Source of the DNA: an uncultured Robinsoniella sp.
GTDB lineage: Bacteria > Bacillota > Clostridia > Lachnospirales > Lachnospiraceae
Assembly: GCA_900540475.1 (NCBI GenBank)
Contig: UQGG01000006.1
Location: 62,001-126,000 of the forward strand
Direction of reading: 5' to 3'
Length of the DNA stretch: 64,000 nucleotides
The notes beneath the pieces were generated by a model. That model did not search any database. It had not been told where the DNA came from and was given only the letters and a program-made list of their open reading frames with translations. Every line of letters starts with the position of its first letter. The first letter of the stretch is position 1. A program made the translations under genes and the position numbers. Below, one piece after another: positions 1-9,260 of this stretch.

Positions 1-303
1 TTGCTGGCAAAGGCAGAAGGACTTCTGGTAACGTTCCATATGGCATTTGATGAAATCCCCTATGAGCTTCAGCCAAAAGCAATTGACTGGCTTTGCGCAC
101 ATCATGTGGACAGAATTCTTACCCATGGTGGAAAAGGTGGTACGAAAATAGGGGACAATGTGGATAACTTGAAAAGACTGCTGGATTATGCCGGGGAAAG
201 AATCATCATCATGCCGGGCGGCGGAGTTACCAGCGGAAATGTAGAAGAACTTCATGAGATGCTGGGATTTAAAGAAATCCATGGTACAAAAATAGTAGAT
301 TAG
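1..303 (+). CDS. cutC: CutC family copper homeostasis protein, C-terminal fragment
   Basis: The reading frame enters from the left edge, so the TTG at base 1 is not necessarily the true start; only about the last 100 residues are present. The visible part has the features of the CutC TIM barrel: VTFHMAFD (usually VTFHRAFD), a RILTHGG segment, and IMPGGGV followed by N and a closing G..EIHG strand. CutC proteins were linked to copper tolerance, but their biochemical activity is unsettled. The gene ends at TAG and is followed within 10 bp by a strong hairpin terminator, so it is the last gene of a rightward unit. It faces the minus-strand glucuronide operon. Family call is firm, function is not. 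Confidence 0.85.
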   Translation: MLAKAEGLLVTFHMAFDEIPYELQPKAIDWLCAHHVDRILTHGGKGGTKIGDNVDNLKRLLDYAGERIIIMPGGGVTSGNVEELHEMLGFKEIHGTKIVD

Positions 304-311
304 AATAAACG

Positions 312-353
312 AAAAGCGGTGGTCTGACTTTCAAAAGTGCGACCATCGCTTTT
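312..353. terminator. Bidirectional intrinsic terminator
   Basis: AAAAGCGGTGGTC (312-324) pairs with GACCATCGCTTTT (341-353), 13 bp with one G-T wobble. A-run and T-run flank the stem, so it can serve both the cutC-like gene and the convergent GH2 gene. Confidence 0.85.
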
Positions 354-370
354 TGCTGCATAAAACCTAT

Positions 371-2149
371 TTAACCTTTACCAGGTCTGTTCACCTTACA
401 TACCTTACGGTCATAAGAATATAGCCCGTTGGCCTCTTCTTCCACATCGGACACCTGGGTATAAACCGCCGCACAGAGTCCTTCTTTACTGGCATTCCTG
501 ATTTCTTCCATGACATCTTGGAACTTATGGGTAAATTCATTCGTATCCTTGCATTTCAGGTACCCAAATACCTGCTGGGAATAAGAATGTTCCGGAATGT
601 GGCAGATATATCCGCCATATTCGGACAATACGAACGGTCTGCTGTCCAGTTCTGCTTTAATGGGGCGGAAATAATTATGGACGCTCTTCACATCGCCGCA
701 GTGCTGGTCATACCAGCCGCTGGCATGGTCTACCGGGCGGGTACTGTCCAGTGAATGAATCAGGTTTGTAACCTTTACCGCATCAAATTGCCCCCAGCCT
801 TCATTAAATGCCGACCACAAACCGATAGAGGGACAGTTATAGAGATGCTCAATAGTGGCTTTGCATTCCCGCAGCCAGAGCCTCTTTCCTTGGGAGTCGC
901 AGCGGGAAAACAGTTTATAATGGCTGTCCTTAAAATGTGCGGTTACAAAAGGAAGAAGCGTTGGAAGGTAACACAAAAAAGTAAGGTAAGAGCGTCCGCC
1001 TCCGTTTACAATATCCTGCCACACGATCATTCCCAGCCGGTCACAGTGGTAATACCAACGCAGGGGTTCGATTTTAATATGCTTGCGGATCATATTAAAT
1101 CCAAGGTCTTTCATAGCCTGGATGTCGAAGATCATGGCATCGTCAGAAGGCGGTGTGTACAGCCCGTCAGGCCAGTACCCCTGATCCAGCACACCATTTT
1201 GGAAATATGGCTGGTTATTCAGGCAGAGTCTGGGTATGCCCCTGGAATCCGTACAGGAGGAAAATTTACGCATTGCAAAATAACTGCTTACCCTGTCATT
1301 TCCGGCTGTAATTGTAATATCATACAGGAAAGGTGACTCCGGTGACCAGGGACGGAGGTCCCGGATTGGAATCGTCTGAGATTCCTTCTGTGTCTGTACG
1401 GAAAAAATTTCCCTGCCATCTGCATAAACGGTGATGTTCTTCTCGCAGGCGGGATCTCCCTGCATAGTCACTTCAAGAATAGCAGCGGCTTCATCCAGCT
1501 GGGGGGTAATGCGTATGGAACTTATATAATTTTCCGGCACCCACTCCATCCATACCGTCTGCCAGATACCGCTTTGGGGGGTATAGAACATACCTCCGGG
1601 CTGAAGCGTCTGCTTTCCACGGCTTTGGCAGGAGGTATCCGTTTCATCCTGCACCCTTACCGTGATAACATTTTCACCGCTGCGCAGCCTGGAAGTGATA
1701 TCCGCTGAAAACGGCAGATAGCCGCCCTGGTGGCTGCATACAAATTTTTTATTGCACCAGACAGAGCAGATCTGATCCACCGCCCCAAAATGAAGGATAA
1801 GCCGTTTTCCGGGACTTGGGATGGGAAAGTCTTCTAAATAAAAGGACTTCTCATACCACAGATATTCATCCGGCATAAGGGTGTGGTTAACCTGGGAGAG
1901 ACTTGCTTCCGGGGAAAAAGGCACAAGTATCCTCTGCTTTATATTTCCCGGATATTTCCGGTCTTTTGTAATCCGGTAATTCCAGTAGCCATTTAAATTT
2001 ATCCAGGCATTTCTTTTCAGCTGTGGGCGAGGATATTCCTCTAATACGTGTTCCGGGTCAAGCTGTTCGCCCCAAACGGTAGTCAGCTGTTTTGGTGTCT
2101 CTTTTCTTTTAAAAAGCTGTAAAGAAGAAACTGCATCGATCAGATTCAT
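371..2149 (-). CDS. Glycoside hydrolase family 2 protein
   Basis: A 592-residue GH2 enzyme without signal peptide, thus cytoplasmic. The N-terminal half holds the jelly-roll sugar-binding domain (PQSGIWQTVW, typical of GH2) and an immunoglobulin-like domain; the C-terminal half is the TIM barrel. WSAFNEGWGQ carries the presumed acid/base Glu after Asn, and VLSEYGGY the presumed nucleophile Glu. GH2 covers beta-galactosidase, beta-glucuronidase and beta-mannosidase. The glucuronidase NxK signature seen in the 7146-9044 enzyme is not obvious here, so the sugar specificity is open. It is the last gene of the minus-strand operon, 119 bp downstream of the GH3 gene. A role on a second linkage of glucuronide-containing glycans is inferred from context. 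Confidence 0.85.
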   Translation of the reverse strand: MNLIDAVSSLQLFKRKETPKQLTTVWGEQLDPEHVLEEYPRPQLKRNAWINLNGYWNYRITKDRKYPGNIKQRILVPFSPEASLSQVNHTLMPDEYLWYEKSFYLEDFPIPSPGKRLILHFGAVDQICSVWCNKKFVCSHQGGYLPFSADITSRLRSGENVITVRVQDETDTSCQSRGKQTLQPGGMFYTPQSGIWQTVWMEWVPENYISSIRITPQLDEAAAILEVTMQGDPACEKNITVYADGREIFSVQTQKESQTIPIRDLRPWSPESPFLYDITITAGNDRVSSYFAMRKFSSCTDSRGIPRLCLNNQPYFQNGVLDQGYWPDGLYTPPSDDAMIFDIQAMKDLGFNMIRKHIKIEPLRWYYHCDRLGMIVWQDIVNGGGRSYLTFLCYLPTLLPFVTAHFKDSHYKLFSRCDSQGKRLWLRECKATIEHLYNCPSIGLWSAFNEGWGQFDAVKVTNLIHSLDSTRPVDHASGWYDQHCGDVKSVHNYFRPIKAELDSRPFVLSEYGGYICHIPEHSYSQQVFGYLKCKDTNEFTHKFQDVMEEIRNASKEGLCAAVYTQVSDVEEEANGLYSYDRKVCKVNRPGKG

Positions 2150-2268
2150 GAAAACATCCCCTTTTTTATAAAATGATATGTTTGATTATAGCACAAAAAG
2201 GTTCGTGCAGATATCTTTTTCAGAAAAAGCAGCTGGGCACATCTCCGCGGCAATAGGTTGATCTGGCT

Positions 2269-3966
2269 CTAAATTCGTGTATCCCATCTTCCACAAAATA
2301 CATTTTCATTGTAACGTCCCTTAAATTGCGAATTACCCATCATTTTATCCACGGCTGCGCAGATAGCTTCCTCCGAGTTCAGATAGGCGTTGATATAAGT
2401 TTTCGCCATAGGGACATCAATCAAATGATTGGTAAAGCCAAGGGATAAGAATACGGTAGGAATTTCGGATACGTACCAGGGCTGGTCACAGGGGTTTGCC
2501 CATTTAATGCGCATCGTATTGTACTGGGCAAATCCAGCCACGTTCATTACAACCAGACAGGCGTCATATTTACTTTTGAATTCTTCCATTTTACCCTTTT
2601 GGGCAGGTGTGTCTCCGTCCACTTCAAATCCCCGGGATGCCAGTATGCGGATCAGGTTTTCTTTAATCTCGCCGCTGTTATCTGCAGTTAATTTTCCGGC
2701 AATTACCGTTCCTTCACCCGATATAAAGACCAGTTTTAACTTTTTATACCGGAGCGGGGTAACGGGCAGGCAGTGTGCGGTGTCTTTGACCAGGGTAATA
2801 AATTTATCCGCTGCAAGAGAGGCTGCTTTATGGTGATCTGCACAGCCTACGGCGGAAAGTCCTTCCCGGGGAGGGATCAGGGTTCCCAGTGCCTGGCGCC
2901 TGTGCAGCCCCAGTGCGGCTTTTATACCCAAAATGCGTCGGAGGGCATCGTCCATACGGTCTTTGGTAATAATGCCATCCTGGTAACCCTTTAGCATATA
3001 GCCAAAGTCCTCTTCCGGATCATTAAAGAATAAAAACATATCACAGCCGGCGGCAATTGCCCTTGGCACCTGCTCACTCCGGGGCATTGCTGCGTACATG
3101 CCAATCATATGGGAGGCATCGGTGACCACAAGCCCGTTGAAGCCTAACTTATCTTTTAACAGACCGCTAATCAGCTCGGGAGCCAGTGTTGCGGGAAGAA
3201 TATCCTGATCCTGCATGGATGGGCACAGCTTTTTACTATAGGCAGGAAGTGCGATATGTCCCGCCATTATGGTCATGACCCCGTCATCGATCAATGTCTG
3301 ATATACTTTCCCGTAAGTCTCATCCCATTCCTCACAGCTCATATCGTTTATACCCATTATCAGGTGCTGGTCGTTTTCCTCCAGACCATCTCCGGGGAAA
3401 TGCTTGCAGCAGGTGGCAATATTCTGCGTTCTGGTACCTCTGTGAAAGGCTCTGGCATAGCGGATCGTATCATCCGGGCTGCTGTTAAATGCGCGGAGCT
3501 GTACGATGGTATTTCTCCAGTTATAGAGAAGGTCAGTGACTGGCGCAAAGTTCCAGTTGCATCCGATGGCTGCACTTTCTATGGCGCCGATCTTTGCCGT
3601 TTCATATGCAAGTTCTTCGTCATTGGCTGCTGCTATGGCTGCACCATTGGCAATGGCGGTTCCGTCATCCACGCCGCCGTTTCCCCCTGCTTCGCAGTTG
3701 GAGGCAATCAGGAGCGGAATCTTTGTATTTTCCTGGAGTATTTTATTCTGTTCGTAGATTTTTTCTTTGGAAGCGTTGTGATAGCGGATCGCGCCTGCAT
3801 GAAAGCGGTTCACGGTTTCTTTTAGTGCAGCCGGATCACGGTTTGTAACCATATTTACAAACAGCTGTCCGGTTTTCTCTTCATCTGTCATATTTTCCAT
3901 TGTTTCTTCCACCCAGCGGATGTCCTCGCCAGATAAATAATAAGGTTTTTCTTTTAAGTTTACCAT
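2269..3966 (-). CDS. Glycoside hydrolase family 3 protein
   Basis: A 565-residue GH3-like protein, cytoplasmic (no signal). Residues about 20-350 form the GH3 N-terminal barrel with the family segments KHFPGDG and VVTDASHM, where the Asp of TDAS is the expected nucleophile. The remainder (about 385-540) resembles a reduced GH3 C-terminal domain. The barrel is closer in feel to NagZ-like or short bacterial GH3 enzymes (KHFPG.G loop) than to large beta-glucosidases, so beta-N-acetylhexosaminidase or beta-glucosidase activity are both possible. It lies 28 bp downstream of the HAD gene in the glucuronide operon and precedes the GH2 gene. The start codon has an AGGAGG site close by (TAACAGGAGGATCAAATG). 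Confidence 0.85.
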   Translation of the reverse strand: MVNLKEKPYYLSGEDIRWVEETMENMTDEEKTGQLFVNMVTNRDPAALKETVNRFHAGAIRYHNASKEKIYEQNKILQENTKIPLLIASNCEAGGNGGVDDGTAIANGAAIAAANDEELAYETAKIGAIESAAIGCNWNFAPVTDLLYNWRNTIVQLRAFNSSPDDTIRYARAFHRGTRTQNIATCCKHFPGDGLEENDQHLIMGINDMSCEEWDETYGKVYQTLIDDGVMTIMAGHIALPAYSKKLCPSMQDQDILPATLAPELISGLLKDKLGFNGLVVTDASHMIGMYAAMPRSEQVPRAIAAGCDMFLFFNDPEEDFGYMLKGYQDGIITKDRMDDALRRILGIKAALGLHRRQALGTLIPPREGLSAVGCADHHKAASLAADKFITLVKDTAHCLPVTPLRYKKLKLVFISGEGTVIAGKLTADNSGEIKENLIRILASRGFEVDGDTPAQKGKMEEFKSKYDACLVVMNVAGFAQYNTMRIKWANPCDQPWYVSEIPTVFLSLGFTNHLIDVPMAKTYINAYLNSEEAICAAVDKMMGNSQFKGRYNENVFCGRWDTRI

Positions 3967-3994
3967 TTGATCCTCCTGTTATTCATTTAAACGA

Positions 3995-4837
3995 TCAAGA
4001 TAAATGATCATAGAAAGCTTTTAAAAGTGACTGCTGGTATATGCCCGGATAGGAGCCTTCCAGAAATTTTGGAAGGGCTGTATGAAGGAAAGTATCCCAG
4101 GATTTTGATTCCTGTCCCACCAGAATGGGGAAATACAGGACGTTATTATCCAGTGCGGCGGCGGCATCTCCCGGCGCATCTCCGATCATCAGGATCTTTT
4201 TCGACGGATAACCTTTTTGGCTAAGCTCTTTGATGCAGTGCGCTTTCGTGCCTGCATCCTGTGCCAGAACCAGATCCGTATACCCGATTAACCCGTGTCC
4301 GGTCCATTCATCCTCAACGGCTTTGGGATTTGCAGAAGAGACAATCGCCACATCTGCCTGCTGATGTGCAGCCTGAAGTGCCTGTGCAACACCTGGAAAT
4401 GGTCTGATCTGCTCCGGAGGCAGTCTGGTGATCGCCTGATTAACAGTATTCGACCAGGCATAAGCTTTTTTTAAAATTGGGCTGCCATTTTCCTCTATGG
4501 CATTAGTCAGTGAGGGTCCGGACAGTTCACCGGCAGTCTCTGTCCACTGTACCAGGTCTTCTATTTGCTCGATCCTGGTATAGGCAGTGTTTACTTCCTG
4601 AAGCATTTTACAAAGCCCCTTAAAACGGTTAATGCCCCTTGTCATAGTATAAAGATTTATTTCGTTCCACCGCCGGAGCAGTTCCTCACGAAATGGTGCG
4701 AGATTCCACTGATCGATCATACAGGGACCAAAGCATTTGACGTGCTTGATGTCCATGGTATCCATGGCACATCCGTCGGAATCCACACATACCAGAAAGT
4801 CTTTGTTTTTTTGAAATTCATGTATAGTCATCTTCAT
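3995..4837 (-). CDS. HAD-superfamily hydrolase
   Basis: Start chosen at the ATG at 4837-4835, four bases after the stop of the SDR gene and preceded by GGGGTGTGAG; the longer frame to 4894 would overlap that gene. The 280-residue product has the HAD motifs: VDSDG (motif I, DxD), IVSSAN (motif II) and MIGDAPGDAAAA (motif III). It is likely a phosphatase or phosphonatase-like HAD with an alpha-helical cap. Position in the operon suggests it acts on a phosphorylated sugar intermediate or detoxifies one; this is inference only, because HAD specificity cannot be read from sequence. Confidence 0.8.
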   Translation of the reverse strand: MKMTIHEFQKNKDFLVCVDSDGCAMDTMDIKHVKCFGPCMIDQWNLAPFREELLRRWNEINLYTMTRGINRFKGLCKMLQEVNTAYTRIEQIEDLVQWTETAGELSGPSLTNAIEENGSPILKKAYAWSNTVNQAITRLPPEQIRPFPGVAQALQAAHQQADVAIVSSANPKAVEDEWTGHGLIGYTDLVLAQDAGTKAHCIKELSQKGYPSKKILMIGDAPGDAAAALDNNVLYFPILVGQESKSWDTFLHTALPKFLEGSYPGIYQQSLLKAFYDHLS

Positions 4838-4841
4838 ATGC

Positions 4842-5684
4842 TCACACCCCGCTGTATGCGTGGAAGCCGCCGTCAACCGGGATAACGGCACCATTTACAA
4901 ATCCACTGTATTTTTCGCTGGCAAGATAAAGGAGCGTACCGGTCAATTCCTCCGGAGTCCCAAAGCGCCCCATGGGAGTTTTGATTAAAATTTTGCAGGA
5001 CCGCTCACTTGGGCTTCCGTCTTCCAGGTAAAGGAGGCTTTGATTCTGAGGTGTCGCAAAGAATCCCGGGGCAATGGCGTTGCAGCGGATCTTTTCTTTT
5101 GAAAAGTGCACTGCCAGCCATTGGGTTAAGTTTGAGATTGCGGCTTTCGCGCTGCTGTAAGCCGGAATTTTAGTTAGAGGCAGAAAGGCATTCATACTGG
5201 AAATGTTAATAATGGTACAACATTTACGTCCAATCATATCTTTTACAAATATCTGAGTGGGAATTAACGTTCCCATATAATTCAGCCGGAAGACATCTTC
5301 GATCCCATCCATTTCCAGATCAAAGAAAGTCTTTTCCTCTTTTTTTGCAGGTGTGTGGTAAAACTCCTGATCGGTAGCGGCTTTCGGATTATTTCCTCCC
5401 GCGCCGTTTACCAGAATGTCACAGGGTCCGAAATCCTGAAGAATCTGCTGATGGATTGACTCCATATTGTCCCGGTCCAAAACGTTGCATTCATAACCCT
5501 TTGCCAGATATCCGGCACTGGTGATTTCTGCTGTAATGGCGCGAAGCTTCTCCGGATTTCGTCCAAGGAGGGCGGTCTTTGCCCCGGCCTGTGCCAGGGC
5601 CTTTCCCATACAACTGCAGAGGACGCCGCTTCCGCCTGTAACTACGGCGGTCCTTCCTGTAAGATTCATTTCTGTATCAATCAT
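4842..5684 (-). CDS. uxuB: SDR oxidoreductase, probable D-mannonate oxidoreductase (UxuB type)
   Basis: A 280-residue short-chain dehydrogenase. It shows the Rossmann glycine motif TGGSGVLC near residue 17, NGAGGNNPKA near 95, the catalytic Ser in NISSMNAF, YSSAK with Tyr and Lys, and a C-terminal PVDGGFHAYSGV. The GGNNPKA segment and the ending match the Bacillus YjmF-type fructuronate reductases that interconvert D-fructuronate and D-mannonate, rather than the unrelated E. coli UxuB. That fits a glucuronate pathway downstream of the beta-glucuronidase. UxaC and UxuA are not in the window. Operon member, 31 bp after the transporter gene. Confidence 0.8.
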   Translation of the reverse strand: MIDTEMNLTGRTAVVTGGSGVLCSCMGKALAQAGAKTALLGRNPEKLRAITAEITSAGYLAKGYECNVLDRDNMESIHQQILQDFGPCDILVNGAGGNNPKAATDQEFYHTPAKKEEKTFFDLEMDGIEDVFRLNYMGTLIPTQIFVKDMIGRKCCTIINISSMNAFLPLTKIPAYSSAKAAISNLTQWLAVHFSKEKIRCNAIAPGFFATPQNQSLLYLEDGSPSERSCKILIKTPMGRFGTPEELTGTLLYLASEKYSGFVNGAVIPVDGGFHAYSGV

Positions 5685-5715
5685 GACTGCTCCTTATCTG
5701 CCTGTGTTTTCAGGC

Positions 5716-7110
5716 CTATGCATTTTTGGATCTGCGCTCTTCCAGGATTCGGCTGTTCTCCAGGACTTTCTTTTTGGTTAACGGGTACCAGAACAGCAGG
5801 ATCAGACCAACTATGAGATAGCATACAGCCGGTGCCAGGGTTGCCACGGAATAGATGCTATTCACCACACTGGTGGTCTGGACTACGGTTTCCCCGCCCA
5901 CAGAGGACTGGTATCCGATTGCAGCCAGTGCCCAGCCGCCCAGTCCTCCGGCAAGTGCCTGCCCGATTTTTCTGGCAAAGGAATATACCGCGTATACCGT
6001 TCCGTCATCACGGCTTCCTGACTGGACTTCCTGATAATCGATAATGTCGGTAATAAATGCCCAGATCATCAGGTTGAACAGTCCCGTACCCAGGTTTCCC
6101 AGTGCAATAAAGACGCAGAAGATCCAGGGATTGGTGAACCGTACAAAAAACATAATAAAATACATAGACGCAGCAAATAATACAGCAATGGATGAAGCTT
6201 CTTTTTTTCCGAATCTTTTAATAATTTTCGTAGAAAACGGTGCAAGAACCAAAGTGGCGGCAGCGTTAAAGAATCCGGCTACGGACATGGCTGATTTATT
6301 TTTAAAGTAATCCATAAACAGATAGGTGTTCATGCTCTGCGCCAGAAGCATGGAAAGCAGCAGTACGATAGCGGCTCCGATAATAGCCAGAAGGCTTTTG
6401 TTATGAGCAAGTGCAGAAACAGTCTTTGCAAAACTGACCTTTTCTTTCTTTTCGGCAGAGATTACGACACGTTCTTTTGTCATTTTGTAACACAAAATGT
6501 AGCAGATCAGCGCCGCAACGGCAAACACACAGGCGATAAGAAAGAAACGCTGGGGTATTACAACCTGGTTGCCGGCTGCGTCATACTGATAAACAATAAG
6601 AGGAACGCCCACGCTGACAATAATATTTGCCAGGGCAGCGCCAACACTTCGGAAAGTGGACAATGCGCTTCGTTCCAGAGGATCTGAAGTAAGTGCGGAT
6701 GCCATTGACCCGTAAGGAATATTAATGGCGGTATAGCAGATACTTCCCCACAAAATATAAGTGATGTAGATATAGACTAAACGGGCACCATAGGGAAGCG
6801 TCGAAACCCAGGGAACAAACAGCAGCGTTCCGGCGATTACTACGGGAATGCACATTCTCCGTATCCAGGGACGGAATTTGCCGTCTTTTGCCGGCAGCAG
6901 GGTATCAACCAGCCGTCCCATGCTGATATCCGTAAATGCATCGATAAACCGGGCAACCAGGAACAGTGTCCCCACTGCTCCGGCACCGATGCCAAGTACC
7001 TTCGTGTAAAATACCATCAGAAAACTGCTTGCGAAAATGAAAAAGAAATCATTGCCAAAATCTCCAAACATATAACCAATCTTATCTTTTAATCCAAATT
7101 TCTGCGTCAT
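5716..7110 (-). CDS. GPH-family (MelB/UidB-like) sugar:cation symporter
   Basis: A 464-residue, 12-transmembrane-segment protein. The N-terminus (KIGYMFGDFGNDFFF, then RFIDAFTDISMGRLVD) is the signature of the glycoside-pentoside-hexuronide symporter family, with the MelB-like Asp residues in helix II and the D-P/D-G turn. FITDIIDYQEVQSGSRDDG is the second family hallmark. Members import melibiose, lactose, xylosides or glucuronides. Lying directly after the beta-glucuronidase gene, with a 35-bp gap, it most likely imports glucuronides for intracellular cleavage, as UidB does. Substrate is inferred from context. Confidence 0.88.
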   Translation of the reverse strand: MTQKFGLKDKIGYMFGDFGNDFFFIFASSFLMVFYTKVLGIGAGAVGTLFLVARFIDAFTDISMGRLVDTLLPAKDGKFRPWIRRMCIPVVIAGTLLFVPWVSTLPYGARLVYIYITYILWGSICYTAINIPYGSMASALTSDPLERSALSTFRSVGAALANIIVSVGVPLIVYQYDAAGNQVVIPQRFFLIACVFAVAALICYILCYKMTKERVVISAEKKEKVSFAKTVSALAHNKSLLAIIGAAIVLLLSMLLAQSMNTYLFMDYFKNKSAMSVAGFFNAAATLVLAPFSTKIIKRFGKKEASSIAVLFAASMYFIMFFVRFTNPWIFCVFIALGNLGTGLFNLMIWAFITDIIDYQEVQSGSRDDGTVYAVYSFARKIGQALAGGLGGWALAAIGYQSSVGGETVVQTTSVVNSIYSVATLAPAVCYLIVGLILLFWYPLTKKKVLENSRILEERRSKNA

Positions 7111-7145
7111 ATCAGAACCCCCTGTTTCCCTTCTATTATTTTATG

Positions 7146-9044
7146 TTATGAGATACTTTTATAATTTTGCGGAAGATTTTCCCACCTGTTTTTGAAAACG
7201 TAAGCAACTGCTTTTGGCTGTCGGTTTCTTGTGAAAATTCCTTTCTTATTCCCGTTTACCCGCATAATGCCTTCCGTAGTCTGGAAGTCTGCAAAATTCC
7301 AGACCTGCTCGCCCTTAACGAAGTCATAGGAATCAAAGACTTCAAACTGCATACGCAGATATTCTTCCTGGTACTCCTCGCTCCACATAACGCTGGGCAG
7401 TTTATGGACGCCCACCATAGTATCCGCACCGAATTCTGTAAAGAGAAACGGTTTATTTAAATGGAGTTCCTTCCACTGGTCCATTTCACGGATGAAAAGT
7501 TCTTTTGCTTCTTTCATCTCGTAACCTCCCCGGTTATACCATCCGTAATAGCGGTTCAGAGAGAGGATGTCAGAGAAAGAGTAGCATTTGCAGGCATCCG
7601 GTGTGGAGTTCATTACCATTGCAAAGGTACGGGGACGTTTCTGGGGATCCAGTTCTCTTGCCAGTTCAAATATTTCTTTAAAATAAGGGACTGCGGAATC
7701 GCTGGTTGTCTCCGGTTCGTTCATCAGGCTCCAGGCAATGACACAGGCATGGTTTTTATCACGGGCAATAAGTTCGCAAAGAGCTGCTTTGTGATTTGCC
7801 TTTGTTTCGGTCTGCACAATGTCGCGGCTGAAAAATTCCGTCTGTTTCCCAGTGGAAGCTTCCATGAAATTCATTAGGCTTTCAAAGAACCCAACTGCGG
7901 CAACTTCATCAATAACCAGAAATCCTTCCCGGTCAGCCATCTGGATAATTTCTTCTGCATAGGGGTAGTGGGAGGTGCGGAAAGAGTTGGCACCAATCCA
8001 CTTCATCAGTTCAAAATCTCTTTTTACAACAGCAAGATTAAAGCCTCTGCCATTGATTTCACTGTCTTCATGTTTGCCGAATCCCTTCAGATAGACAGGC
8101 TTGTTGTTGATCAGAATATCGGTATCTCTCACTTCTACTGTACGGATGCCGATCTCTTCCTCATACTCATCTACAATGGTTTCCTGATCCATTAACAAGA
8201 TCCGGAAGGTATACAGGTAAGCATTTCGCACTTCCCAGAGCCGCACATTGGGGATGCGGATTTTTCCTTTTTCTCCGGATGCCTCCGCAACCAGGTTACG
8301 ATTTTCATCATATACCCGGATCAGAACCCTTATATTGGAGACTGGGGATACCAAGTGATCAGAATCGGCCGAAACCACGTCACTGGAGCCGGCCGAAACC
8401 ACGTCTCCAGAGGCTGTGGTTACCGCATATTCCGTTATGGAGTCAGAACCTTCCAGGACATGATTTACAGAGAAATCCACGATTTCATCCTTTGGAGTTA
8501 CCACCAGCCGTACCGGTCTCTGGAGTCCTGCATAGTTATAAAAGTCGAAGAAAGGCTTTGACATTTTAGTGCCATCTGAGAAAACCTTTGTGGATCCTGC
8601 AGGCAGGGTAGCATAGCTTAATTCATTATTGAGGCAGACAACGACCCGGTTGTATCCGTTCCAGTTAACAACGCGGTTTATTCTGGCGGTAAAGGGAAGA
8701 AATCCACCTTCATGAGTCACTATTTTTTCTCCGTTTATATAGACAACCGCCCGGTGGGTTGCACAATCAAATCGAAGGCTGATATTTTTACCTTCCCACT
8801 CTCCGGGAACAAATACGGAAGTTTCATACCAAAAGTCTCCGGTGTATTCTCTGGACTCTTTGTCTGTAAAAAAATCATTAAAACTGGCAGGAACCGGCAT
8901 TTCAATGGTACGTCTGGGATCAAGCCCATTCTGCCAGTTGTGTTTCAGCCCTTCAGACTGGGGATCAAAACAAAATTTCCAAAGGCCGTTCATATCGACG
9001 ATTCTGCGTGTTCTGCTGGTTTTGGGATATAACATAGATTGCAT
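7146..9044 (-). CDS. uidA: Beta-glucuronidase (GH2)
   Basis: A 632-residue GH2 enzyme that hydrolyses beta-D-glucuronides; cytoplasmic. Domains: sugar-binding jelly roll (about 1-185), Ig-like domain (about 186-305), TIM barrel (about 306-620). The acid/base Glu sits in WSLMNEPET (near residue 443) and the nucleophile in FTEFGADT (near 536). The glucuronate-recognising NxK signature is present in NGNKKGIFTRNRQPK. Between VGFF and the following helix, an active-site loop of E. coli-like length places it with Loop-1 type gut glucuronidases. Start supported by AAGGAGG seven bases upstream. Odd: an 8-residue motif repeated three times in the Ig-like domain (see 8334-8405). First gene of the operon, next to a divergent AraC regulator. 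Confidence 0.93.
   Translation of the reverse strand: MQSMLYPKTSRTRRIVDMNGLWKFCFDPQSEGLKHNWQNGLDPRRTIEMPVPASFNDFFTDKESREYTGDFWYETSVFVPGEWEGKNISLRFDCATHRAVVYINGEKIVTHEGGFLPFTARINRVVNWNGYNRVVVCLNNELSYATLPAGSTKVFSDGTKMSKPFFDFYNYAGLQRPVRLVVTPKDEIVDFSVNHVLEGSDSITEYAVTTASGDVVSAGSSDVVSADSDHLVSPVSNIRVLIRVYDENRNLVAEASGEKGKIRIPNVRLWEVRNAYLYTFRILLMDQETIVDEYEEEIGIRTVEVRDTDILINNKPVYLKGFGKHEDSEINGRGFNLAVVKRDFELMKWIGANSFRTSHYPYAEEIIQMADREGFLVIDEVAAVGFFESLMNFMEASTGKQTEFFSRDIVQTETKANHKAALCELIARDKNHACVIAWSLMNEPETTSDSAVPYFKEIFELARELDPQKRPRTFAMVMNSTPDACKCYSFSDILSLNRYYGWYNRGGYEMKEAKELFIREMDQWKELHLNKPFLFTEFGADTMVGVHKLPSVMWSEEYQEEYLRMQFEVFDSYDFVKGEQVWNFADFQTTEGIMRVNGNKKGIFTRNRQPKAVAYVFKNRWENLPQNYKSIS
8334..8405 (-). 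repeat. Three 24-bp tandem units within the beta-glucuronidase gene
   Basis: Three consecutive 24-bp units (8334-8357, 8358-8381, 8382-8405) encode, in gene order, DVVSAGSS, DVVSADSD and HLVSPVSN. The two outer units share a 16-bp identical core. They add a Ser/Val-rich extension to a surface loop of the Ig-like domain that I would not expect in other glucuronidases. Confidence 0.8.
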
Positions 9045-9121
9045 ATATTTTCCTCCTTAATGTGTAAATGTGGTTGGATAGAGTACTGTTTCTTGCATAT
9101 AAATTACCATAGATTAAGAAA

Positions 9122-9170
9122 TTACCTAAGGATAATTTTTATTGAAATCCGTATAATTTTTAGGTAAAAT
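9122..9170 (+). promoter_or_regulatory. Promoter for the AraC gene with overlapping dyad
   Basis: TTGAAA (9142-9147), 17-bp spacer, TAAAAT (9165-9170). An 8-bp perfect inverted repeat TTACCTAA (9122-9129) / TTAGGTAA (9160-9167) spans the -35 and touches the -10, a good position for a repressor or autoregulatory site. Confidence 0.6.
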
Positions 9171-9207
9171 AAGATTAATAGTAAATATGATACGCTAATT
9201 TGGACTA

Positions 9208-9233
9208 GCTGACTTAGAGGGCTGACTTAGAGG
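9208..9233 (+). repeat. 13-bp tandem direct repeat in the divergent control region
   Basis: GCTGACTTAGAGG occurs twice head to tail (9208-9220 and 9221-9233), 27 bp before the AraC start. Directly repeated half-sites are the usual arrangement for AraC dimers, but the 13-bp period is short of the common 21 bp, so it may instead be a recent duplication. Confidence 0.6.
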
Positions 9234-9260
9234 TATTCACCAGATACGAGGAGGATTCTT

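Noticed and set aside
755..1336. 193-codon plus-strand frame, and 3256-3825 plus strand (189 codons).
   Set aside because: Both are antisense to well-supported GH2 and GH3 genes, lack ribosome sites and encode no recognisable domain.
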